A stretch of DNA of 64,000 nucleotides from CAZEAC01 sp964510065. Its GTDB lineage: Bacteria > Bdellovibrionota_C > UBA2361 > CAIXSY01. Location: assembly GCA_964510065.1 (NCBI GenBank), contig CAZEAC010000014.1:10900-74899 (forward strand), read 5' to 3'. Under the pieces are notes generated by a model, which did not search any database, was not told the DNA's origin, and was given only the letters and a program-made list of their open reading frames with translations. Made by a program: the position numbers and the translations under genes. Below are positions 50,607-57,509 of the stretch, piece after piece; within the stretch, counting starts at the first letter, position 1, and each line of letters opens with the position of its first letter.

Positions 50607-51392
50607 ATGCAATCAAAGGAACCTGTCATATCTGCCCGAAACGTAAGTAAACGCTTTGGTGCACAGGTTGTGCTCAACGATGTGAGCCTCGATATTCTGC
50701 CAGGAAAAACTACAGCGATTGTTGGGCCAAGCGGAGTCGGAAAATCAGTTCTTTTGAAACTCATCATGGGAATCTTGCAGCCAGAGGAGGGAGATATCCT
50801 GATTCATGGCCGAAGTATCACCCAAGCTCCCAACGAGCGAGCGCGAAACGAGATCCGTGAATGCCTTGGCGTGCTGTTTCAATCTGCTGCGCTCTATGAC
50901 TCACTGTCAGTATATGACAACATCGCGTTTCCTCTTCGTGAAAGAGCCGAAGATCTTCAAGAGCGAAAGCTTTCTCGAGTCGAGATCCATGAAAAGGTAG
51001 TCGAGATGCTGGAAGCTCTTTCGCTCGAGGAGTTTGCCTGGAACTACCCCGAGGAGATCTCCATCGGCATTAGAAAGCGGGTCGGGCTCGCTCGAGCATT
51101 AATCACCCGCCCGGAGATAGTGCTTTTTGACGAGCCAAATACTGGCCTCGACCCGCTTGTGGGACAGGAGGTATATGACCTCATTAACCTTTCAAAGGAG
51201 CGATGGGGTGTCACGGGCATCGTTATAAGCCACGAGCTTCCAGAGGTATTTCAGGTTTCCGATAGGATTGTTATGCTGCTCGGCGGTAAGGTAGTTGAGG
51301 ATAGTACGCCAAACGAGTTCGCTCGTTCGGAGAAAGCCGTGGTGCAGCAATTTCTGCATGGAAAGATCGATGGACCAATCAAAATCCAGTAG
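50607..51392 (+). CDS. mlaF: Phospholipid transport ATPase MlaF
   Basis: 261 residues, one ABC domain: Walker A GPSGVGKS, Q-loop VLFQSAALYDSLSVYDNIAFPLRE, signature YPEEISIGIRKRVGLARAL, Walker B IVLFDEPNTGLDPLV, H-loop VISHELPEVF. The YDSLSVYDNIAFPLRE block and GIRKR in the signature are typical of MlaF/MCE ATPases. The C-terminal end overlaps the mlaD start by 23 bases, so translation is coupled. Confidence 0.95.
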   Translation: MQSKEPVISARNVSKRFGAQVVLNDVSLDILPGKTTAIVGPSGVGKSVLLKLIMGILQPEEGDILIHGRSITQAPNERARNEIRECLGVLFQSAALYDSLSVYDNIAFPLRERAEDLQERKLSRVEIHEKVVEMLEALSLEEFAWNYPEEISIGIRKRVGLARALITRPEIVLFDEPNTGLDPLVGQEVYDLINLSKERWGVTGIVISHELPEVFQVSDRIVMLLGGKVVEDSTPNEFARSEKAVVQQFLHGKIDGPIKIQ

Positions 51393-51999
51393 TAAACAGA
51401 GTGGGCAGTGCAGCGGCGCGCATCAGAGCGCGTGCAGCGGCGCGCATCAAGGCGCGAACAGCGGAGCGCATCAGGCGTGCCAGATTGATCTGCCGCCTCG
51501 AAAGTTCACCACCGAGTTCTGGGTTGGCCTATTCGCCCTAATCAGTGTTGGCATGTCTGGATGGCTCGCGGTGGGTCTTGGCGGTTTGGCGCTTCTAGGT
51601 GACGGCCGGTATGAAATCTTCGCCGAATTCGACAATATTTCGGGGCTTCAGCGCGGAGCCTCGGTCGAGATTGGCGGGGTACAGGTCGGCGAAGTCCAAG
51701 ATCTCTCCCTTAAAGATCCCAAAGCTCTCGTCAGGCTACGAATCGATGACGCGGTCAAGATCCGCGACGACGACATTTTCTCAATTCGCACCAAAGGCAT
51801 AATAGGTGACCGCTACGTGAAGATATCACGAGGCGGCTCCAGTATTTTGGTTAACCCCGGCGAAACTACTTCAGAAACTGAGTCAGTTGTCGACATTGAA
51901 GATATTATTGGGAAAATCGTCCATAGTATGACCGGTGAAAAGGACGACAAGGAAAAAAGCAGTGATAAAAACGCCGCCGAGGGCGCGAAAGATAAGTAG
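51370..51999 (+). CDS. mlaD: MCE-domain phospholipid carrier MlaD with GAHQ repeats
   Basis: 209 residues from ATG 51370 inside the mlaF 3' end, with GGAAAG upstream. Residues ~10-36 are a low-complexity repeat (SGAHQSAC SGAHQGAN SGAHQ) from three 21-bp DNA units and likely lie in the cytosol before the membrane anchor. Then the anchor (FWVGLFALISVGMSGWLAV) and one MCE domain (YEIFAEFDNISGLQRGASVEIGGVQVGEV; FSIRTKGIIGDRYVKISRGG). A charged tail ends the protein. MlaD rings form the periplasmic lipid tunnel of the Mla complex. The N-terminal repeat is not usual in MlaD. Confidence 0.92.
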   Translation: MDQSKSSSKQSGQCSGAHQSACSGAHQGANSGAHQACQIDLPPRKFTTEFWVGLFALISVGMSGWLAVGLGGLALLGDGRYEIFAEFDNISGLQRGASVEIGGVQVGEVQDLSLKDPKALVRLRIDDAVKIRDDDIFSIRTKGIIGDRYVKISRGGSSILVNPGETTSETESVVDIEDIIGKIVHSMTGEKDDKEKSSDKNAAEGAKDK

Positions 52000-52052
52000 T
52001 AGTGGATTTTAGAAGGACTGGCGTTAGATGAGGCTGTCCCCAAGGAGATCAT

Positions 52053-52652
52053 ATGAATAATTTTTTATTAAAAATATTTGCCTATGGCCTGGCGCTCGCA
52101 ATTCCCCTTGTGCAGCTACATGCGGAAGAAACTTCAGCCAAGGGCCAGGTTCAGTGGACCATTAATGAAATGCTGAAAATCGTAAAGGCCTATCCTGGCG
52201 AGACCAACAACACGCTGCGACGCCAGAAGCTTCGCGAGCTCATTTCGCCCTATTTTGATTTTGATGAGATGTCGAAACGCTCTCTAGGCACGAATTGGAA
52301 CGAAAGAAGCGCCGAAGAACAGAAAGAGTTTGTAAGCCTCTTCTCTGATCTACTCGCAAAGACATACCTTGCGCGCATCGAAAACATTCAGGATGACACC
52401 GTCACCGTCGACAAAGAGGATCTTAATTTTCCAAAGGCCTTGGTAAAGACTACTATCTTCTATAAAGGCGATAAATTTCCGCTTGATTACCGCATGTACA
52501 GCCAAAACGGCAAGTGGCGCATTTACGACGTTATTATCGAGAACATCGGACTTGTCGCAAATTATCGAAATGAGTTCGCAGCCATCATTCGAAAGGATGA
52601 TTTCTCAGGACTGCTTGCCAAACTTCGCGAAAAAAATACCGCGAAGAGTTAA
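52053..52652 (+). CDS. mlaC: Periplasmic phospholipid-binding protein MlaC
   Basis: 199 residues with signal peptide (MNNFLLKIFAYGLALAIPLVQLHA). It has the MlaC/Ttg2D fold features: LRELISPYFDFDEMSKRSLGTNWNERSAEEQKEFVSLFSDLLAKTYLARIE and DYRMYSQNGKWRIYDVIIENIGLVANYRNEFAAIIRK. It shuttles phospholipids between MlaA at the outer membrane and MlaFEBD. It ends with TAATG shared with folP. mlaB and mlaA are not in the window. Confidence 0.94.
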   Translation: MNNFLLKIFAYGLALAIPLVQLHAEETSAKGQVQWTINEMLKIVKAYPGETNNTLRRQKLRELISPYFDFDEMSKRSLGTNWNERSAEEQKEFVSLFSDLLAKTYLARIENIQDDTVTVDKEDLNFPKALVKTTIFYKGDKFPLDYRMYSQNGKWRIYDVIIENIGLVANYRNEFAAIIRKDDFSGLLAKLREKNTAKS

Positions 52653-53485
52653 TGCACACTGCACTCGCCGCTATTTTTGGCAGACCCGCGCCATGGGTTG
52701 TAGGCATTCTCAATATTACCCCTGATTCGTTTAGTGACGGGGCAAAATTTGCTCAGGCCGACGCCGCAATTCGTCACGCGGAAACACTATCAGCAGGTGG
52801 CGCTGACATCATCGAAGTCGGCGCTGAGTCTACTGGGCCAGGTTCGATAGCAATATCTGCAGCCGAAGAATGCGCGCGACTAAAGAGCGTCTTGCCGGCA
52901 CTTTCCAAACGTTTCTTCCTCTCGGTGGACACGTATCACGCTGAGAGCGCTAAATTTGCCCTTTCAGAGGGCGCACAGATGATAAATGATGTCTCGGCGC
53001 TGCGTGCCGATCACAATATGGCAGCAGTTCTCGCAGAGTCAAAGTGTCTTGTCGCTTTGATGCACGCAAAAGACGCGCCTCTTCCACATGTGACAGAAAG
53101 CGTGCGGGCTTATCGAAACATTATTGAAGAAATTACTAATTTTCTTCGTGAAAGAACGCGCGCGGCGGCATCAGCCGGAATAGACGCTTCGAGATTGATT
53201 CTGGACCCGGGAATGGGACGATTCCTAAGCTTGGAACCTACAGACTCATGGGAAGTACTAAGGAGGATTCCTGAATTCTTTAAGCTTGGCATTGCTCAGC
53301 CACTTATGATCGGCACGTCAAGAAAGGGTTTTCTCGGTGGAAACCTACACGACAGAGATCCAATTTCACAGCTCACCGCGCTTTCTGCGGTATCGCGTGG
53401 CGTATCGTTCGTGCGCACGCATAATCCGAGGATGTTTAATGAGTTTTGGCGAGTAGCAAAGACTCTCCAATTTTTGGTCCCTTGA
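52652..53485 (+). CDS. folP: Dihydropteroate synthase FolP
   Basis: 277 residues, TIM barrel: GILNITPDSFSDGAKF (pterin/phosphate loop), AETLSAGGADIIEVGAESTGPG, FLSVDTYHAESAKFALSEGAQMINDVSALR, LVALMHAKDAP, LILDPGMGRFL, and PLMIGTSRKGFLGGNLHDRDP. It joins p-aminobenzoate to hydroxymethyldihydropterin pyrophosphate in folate synthesis and is the sulfonamide target. It is co-translated with mlaC (TAATG junction). Palindromic repeat copy 5 follows. Confidence 0.95.
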   Translation: MHTALAAIFGRPAPWVVGILNITPDSFSDGAKFAQADAAIRHAETLSAGGADIIEVGAESTGPGSIAISAAEECARLKSVLPALSKRFFLSVDTYHAESAKFALSEGAQMINDVSALRADHNMAAVLAESKCLVALMHAKDAPLPHVTESVRAYRNIIEEITNFLRERTRAAASAGIDASRLILDPGMGRFLSLEPTDSWEVLRRIPEFFKLGIAQPLMIGTSRKGFLGGNLHDRDPISQLTALSAVSRGVSFVRTHNPRMFNEFWRVAKTLQFLVP

Positions 53486-53516
53486 AATAGCGCTGTGCGG
53501 TAATTCCCCATGAAGG

Positions 53517-53603
53517 CTTTCCGCTACTCTGTGACCTCCGTGTCTCTGTGGTTTAAAGACTTCAAAAACCACAGAGACACGGAGGTCACAGAGTAGCGGA
53601 AAG
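53517..53603. repeat. Long palindromic intergenic repeat, CTCTGTGG family, copy 5
   Basis: The most regular copy: about 38 bp in each arm, running from CTTTCCGCTACTCTG to CAGAGTAGCGGAAAG, around an AAAGACTTCAA loop. It lies between folP and the next same-strand gene. Confidence 0.95.
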
Positions 53604-53744
53604 GGCTACCCATTCTTAATGAGTAGTTACACTGTGCGCAACTAAACATGCGTAACAATTCCAGATAAATGGCCTCTACATCACGCTGATTTCAGTGCAC
53701 CGCCACCTACTATAGACGAATCAAACATTAGAGCAGAGCTAGGC

Positions 53745-55256
53745 ATGCAGCAAATAAGCACAGTTGTTATCTTTTTTAATGACTGGAAGGTATATCCCGG
53801 CGGAATTAACGCAGGCGGCGGCGAAGCCGCAACGATGGCCCTTGCCCGCGCGATAGCACGCCGCGGGAAGAGGGTAATTGTCTGTGCAAATCTCCCCGAT
53901 GGAGAATGCAGTCGCAACAATATCGAATTTTGGAACTTTGGCTCTGCGTACGTGCTTCATGAGATCGAGAAGCGATTGCGTGATATCGGTCCCTATTGCT
54001 GCATCGCAGCAACTCTTGTGCATCCCTTCCTCTTGCTGAGAGAACACACTAATTGCCAGGCCAAGATAATTATGAACCACTCGCCTTCGGCCTACGCGAG
54101 CGGTCTCGAGCCCCAGACAGTGATGGAAATAGTTGATAGCGTGGTATGCGTATCGTTAGCGCAACGATCGATGCTGCTTACGCGTGGCAATAGCCCAGAA
54201 AAACTCGTAATTATTAAAAATGGTTTCGACCCAGAAATATTCACCTACGCTGGACCTGAGGGAAGAGACTGGAACCAACTTATATTTATCGGCCGACTTG
54301 AGGCACCGAAGGGTATCCATATCGCAGTGGCGGCCCTTTCGAAACTTAAAGATCGTTTTCCCAATCTAAAACTTGCAGCCTACGGAGACACCAACTCTTG
54401 GCCCGAATTCGCCCAGAGAATCCCAGCTCTTCAGCAGTCCATCCCTGGTTTTGTCTATCATGGCAAAGTGCCGCAACAACAACTTGCGACAGAGCTTCGC
54501 CACGCAGGCATTCTGGTCTTTCCCTCGATATCCTTTGAAACCGCTGGCCTGTCGATCATCGATGCACAAGCAAGCGGCTGCCCTGTTGTCGCTTTCGGAA
54601 TCGGTGGCGTTCCAGAGTATCTCATCGACAAAAAATGCGGTGAACTCACCTACGGCAACACGGAGAACGATCTTGCTGACAGCCTGTCAAAACTGCTCAG
54701 TAACATTCCGCTTCTTGAACAGATGTCTCGAAATTGCGAGACACTTGGCAGAGTGCAGACATGGGATAAAAGCGCCGAAGAGCTTCTTGCCCTAGCCGAA
54801 GCAATTATCTCAAAGAAATCTTATGCGATAGAACTCAAGGCGATGACGTCGATGCCCGTAAGCTGTCAGCGAACTATTAGCTGGCGCGAAAATACGGTTG
54901 AAAGACTTGTGGATGACCATGAAATAATATCTTCGGGCGGCGCAATCTCTATCGATGAGATCGAACATTACTGTCAGATTCTTTCTAACTACAGCGCCCC
55001 CTACCTTTGGCGAGGCCTCTGGCTTGAGCGCCAAGGACAGAGAGACGAAGCACTCAATTCCTACCATCAAGCTTTTTCGAGAAGCGACCCGATCGATTGG
55101 CAGGCATTATTTCGCCTGACCATGCTTCAGGTCGAATCGGGTAAGCCGGCTGCCGCCCGTCAATCCGCCGAGGAGATCCTTCGGCGCTTGCCAATGTTTC
55201 CATTCGCAAATCAGCTCAAAGCCATAGTTGAGAAATGCAAGGAGTCGGGGTTCTGA
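53745..55256 (+). CDS. GT4-type glycosyltransferase with TPR C-terminus
   Basis: 503 residues. GT-B fold glycosyltransferase group 1: N-terminal FNDWKVYPGGINAGGGEAATMALARAIARRGKRVIVCANLP, then NPEKLVIIKNGFDP, FIGRLEAPKGIHIAVAAL, FHGK-like FVYHGKVPQQQLATELRHAGILVFPSISFETAGLSIIDAQASGCPVVAFGIGGVPEYL. The E-x7-E nucleotide-sugar motif is FETAGLSIIDAQ. Residues ~400-500 look like two tetratricopeptide repeats (YLWRGLWLERQGQRDEALNSYHQAF). Donor sugar unknown. It is followed within 2 bases by another glycosyltransferase gene, so the two probably build one glycan. Confidence 0.85.
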   Translation: MQQISTVVIFFNDWKVYPGGINAGGGEAATMALARAIARRGKRVIVCANLPDGECSRNNIEFWNFGSAYVLHEIEKRLRDIGPYCCIAATLVHPFLLLREHTNCQAKIIMNHSPSAYASGLEPQTVMEIVDSVVCVSLAQRSMLLTRGNSPEKLVIIKNGFDPEIFTYAGPEGRDWNQLIFIGRLEAPKGIHIAVAALSKLKDRFPNLKLAAYGDTNSWPEFAQRIPALQQSIPGFVYHGKVPQQQLATELRHAGILVFPSISFETAGLSIIDAQASGCPVVAFGIGGVPEYLIDKKCGELTYGNTENDLADSLSKLLSNIPLLEQMSRNCETLGRVQTWDKSAEELLALAEAIISKKSYAIELKAMTSMPVSCQRTISWRENTVERLVDDHEIISSGGAISIDEIEHYCQILSNYSAPYLWRGLWLERQGQRDEALNSYHQAFSRSDPIDWQALFRLTMLQVESGKPAAARQSAEEILRRLPMFPFANQLKAIVEKCKESGF

Positions 55257-55258
55257 CC

Positions 55259-56347
55259 ATGTCTCAACTTTTTAAAGCTTCTGCTATTGTCTCAACCTAC
55301 TCATCAGAGAAGTTTATCGCAGGGTGCCTTGAGGACCTCACTCAGCAAACACTTTTTAAAAAAGGGGCATTAGAGATCCTCGTTATCGATAGCTCTTCGC
55401 CGCAAAACGAGTTTGCAATTGTGCGGGAGTTTCAGGCACGTTTTCCGAACATTAACTACCATCGAACTGCCGCGCGCGAAACACTTTACGGAGCATGGAA
55501 TACTGGAGTCCGGCTTGCCCAAGGCGAATACCTTACCAATTCGAACACTGACGATCGGCATCATCCCGAAGCAATTGAGAAGCAGTGTATCGTTCTCGAC
55601 CACGACCAGAAAATCGATCTAGTCTATGCCGATTGCCTTAGAACCAACGTCGCGAACGAACAGTTTTTAGCGCATCAAGGCTCTGTGCGCTACCGTTACA
55701 AAGAGTTTTTCGCGCCTGATGTCGCGCTGCATTACCAATTTGGCCCGCAGCCACTTTGGCGCCGTCAGATCCATCAGCGACCAGGGTATTTCGATCCAAA
55801 CTACCGAGCGGCAGGAGATTGGGAATTCAATTTTCGCTTCAATCTCGCGGGCTGCCGCGCAAAACACATTCCCGAAATACTGGGGCTCTTCCTCGACCAC
55901 CCGAACTCTATTTCGCTATCTGACTCAACTTCGGGAAAAGAACAGGCACAGGTTAAGGGGCGCTATTTAAGCATGGAGAACCTTCTCAAAATGTACGAAA
56001 TCGAAGGTTGGACAGTTAACTCGGCGTTTACGCAAGCTGAGGCGTTGAATCACTTTGCACTCCGTGCAGCCGATTTTACGCTGCCCTGGGAGCCTGGTAA
56101 GGGTTACTGTGATATCTCCCTCGCAGTTCCTCTGCTTGCAAAAGCACTAGAACTTCTTCCAAACCGCCCCGAGCTCATTAGCAACCTAGGTGCGATATTG
56201 GCTCGTTCGGGAAGAACCCAGGAGGCTCTCAAGGTGTATGAGTCCACTCCAAGTCTGCCAGGAACCTCTTATACTTCTGAGAACATATCAATAATACAAT
56301 CTGGGCGGATCGATCAGTTAAAAATACATTCTGAGCTTACAAAATAG
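55259..56347 (+). CDS. GT2-type glycosyltransferase
   Basis: 362 residues from ATG 55259; a start at 55235 inside the previous gene is also open. GT-A fold: ASAIVSTYSSEKFIAGCLEDLTQQ, EILVIDSSSPQNEFAIVREF, YGAWNTGVRLAQGEYLTNSNTDDRHHPEAI (DxD-like metal site NTDD), then a PLWRRQIHQRPGYFDPNYRAAGDWEFNFRFNLAG acceptor region. The last ~70 residues (LLPNRPELISNLGAILARSGRTQEALKVYE) form a TPR-like pair. Donor and acceptor unknown. It pairs with the gene just upstream. Confidence 0.85.
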   Translation: MSQLFKASAIVSTYSSEKFIAGCLEDLTQQTLFKKGALEILVIDSSSPQNEFAIVREFQARFPNINYHRTAARETLYGAWNTGVRLAQGEYLTNSNTDDRHHPEAIEKQCIVLDHDQKIDLVYADCLRTNVANEQFLAHQGSVRYRYKEFFAPDVALHYQFGPQPLWRRQIHQRPGYFDPNYRAAGDWEFNFRFNLAGCRAKHIPEILGLFLDHPNSISLSDSTSGKEQAQVKGRYLSMENLLKMYEIEGWTVNSAFTQAEALNHFALRAADFTLPWEPGKGYCDISLAVPLLAKALELLPNRPELISNLGAILARSGRTQEALKVYESTPSLPGTSYTSENISIIQSGRIDQLKIHSELTK

Positions 56348-56375
56348 AAACGTTACCGATGCCCGCTTTCTGATG

Positions 56376-57209
56376 CTACGGCAGCGTCACATTCGCAAGC
56401 GCAACAGGAACACTGAGAAGCGCCTGCTGCGAAGCCACATACAGCACAACCTGCGCATTATCGGGAACTTTCTCGCTAAAATATTTCACAATTGTGTCGC
56501 CCGAACTCATCGAACCATTCGTATCAATTTTCTTTCCTTCCGCGCTCAAAAACTCAATACTTACAAGCTTCTTATTTGGATCCTTCAATTTAAGCGTAAT
56601 GCTATTTTCGTCGCCTCCCGAGAAGCTATCCATAAAGCTTGTGGCCATAGAAATCATTTCGTCGCTTGCGCCCTGAGCCTTCATCTCCTTGGCTTTTTCC
56701 TCCGCTTCTTTTTTCTGCTGAGATTTCAACTCTGCTTGAGTATAGAACGCAACTTCAATGCCCGCCGACTTAAGCGCCGAATCCGCTATCGGCTTACCAA
56801 GCGCGCTCTTAAGATTTTTCACCGTCACTGCAGCTTTTGGGTCACGTTTCGGAAGGTACAGATCCACGGATCCTTTAATCTCTTTGAGTGATTCAGCCTT
56901 CCTCGATGGGTTCTTCAGTTTCAATGTAACTTTCTTATCACTTCCATACTGACCCACCTCGCGAAAGTCATTCTCAAGCCGTGAGGGATCGATCAGATCT
57001 CGCCCCGTAGAATCCGTCGCCAACGAAATAGTAGTGCGGATCGCCTTCGCTTCATCTATCTCATCGCCCAAAAGCTTGAGATCAAGCTCAAGGCCATCAA
57101 AAAATTGGCCGGTCGTCCGGCTGTCCTTGATATCGCCAACTTGAAGATTAAGAGCGGAAGCCTGCACCGCAATAAGCGCCAACGCCATCGGGACTAAATA
57201 TGTTTTCAT
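56376..57209 (-). CDS. Exported protein of unknown function with two related halves
   Basis: 277 residues with signal peptide (MKTYLVPMALALIAVQASA). Two segments resemble each other: KKVTLKLKNPSRKAESLKEI and ENSITLKLKDPNKKLVSIEFLS, in an otherwise charged, beta-rich chain. A Lys/Glu-rich helical stretch joins them (KSQQKKEAEEKAKEMKAQ). No Cys is visible in the mature part. No family recognised; location (periplasm or outside) is the only supported statement. It is convergent with the glycosyltransferase gene. Confidence 0.55.
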   Translation of the reverse strand: MKTYLVPMALALIAVQASALNLQVGDIKDSRTTGQFFDGLELDLKLLGDEIDEAKAIRTTISLATDSTGRDLIDPSRLENDFREVGQYGSDKKVTLKLKNPSRKAESLKEIKGSVDLYLPKRDPKAAVTVKNLKSALGKPIADSALKSAGIEVAFYTQAELKSQQKKEAEEKAKEMKAQGASDEMISMATSFMDSFSGGDENSITLKLKDPNKKLVSIEFLSAEGKKIDTNGSMSSGDTIVKYFSEKVPDNAQVVLYVASQQALLSVPVALANVTLP

Positions 57210-57329
57210 AGGAAAGCTCCAGAATGAATTGAACTCTTAACCCGCAAATCTTACGGGTTAGACGCTAAGTCATGCCTCTTTGGCAGTCAAGCAAATAGTT
57301 ACGGCAACATTAGGCTAGCGGCTACCTAA

Positions 57330-57509
57330 GGAAGCTCTGATTAAGTAGGCACTTTGTCTTCGACGGTCTTTTGGCGATCTTTGTGAAAAAACGAACCGAG
57401 AAAATCCTCAAAATAGCCCTGCTATTCTTGCGGTTTTCTCGGTTCGTTTTTTCACAAATCTCATCCAAAACTCCGCCAAATCCAAAGCACCTACTTAATC
57501 AGAGCTTCC
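57330..57509. mobile_element. IS5-like MITE, full copy 3 (180 bp)
   Basis: Ends GGAAGCTCTGATTAAGTAGG inverted at both sides, with long inner arms (CGAACCGAGAAAA / TTTTCTCGGTTCG) and the same AATAGC..GCTATT centre as copy 1. It is flanked by a perfect CTAA direct repeat (57326-57329 and 57510-57513). Its right end provides the last five codons (EALIK) and TAG stop of the VWA gene. Confidence 0.88.
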
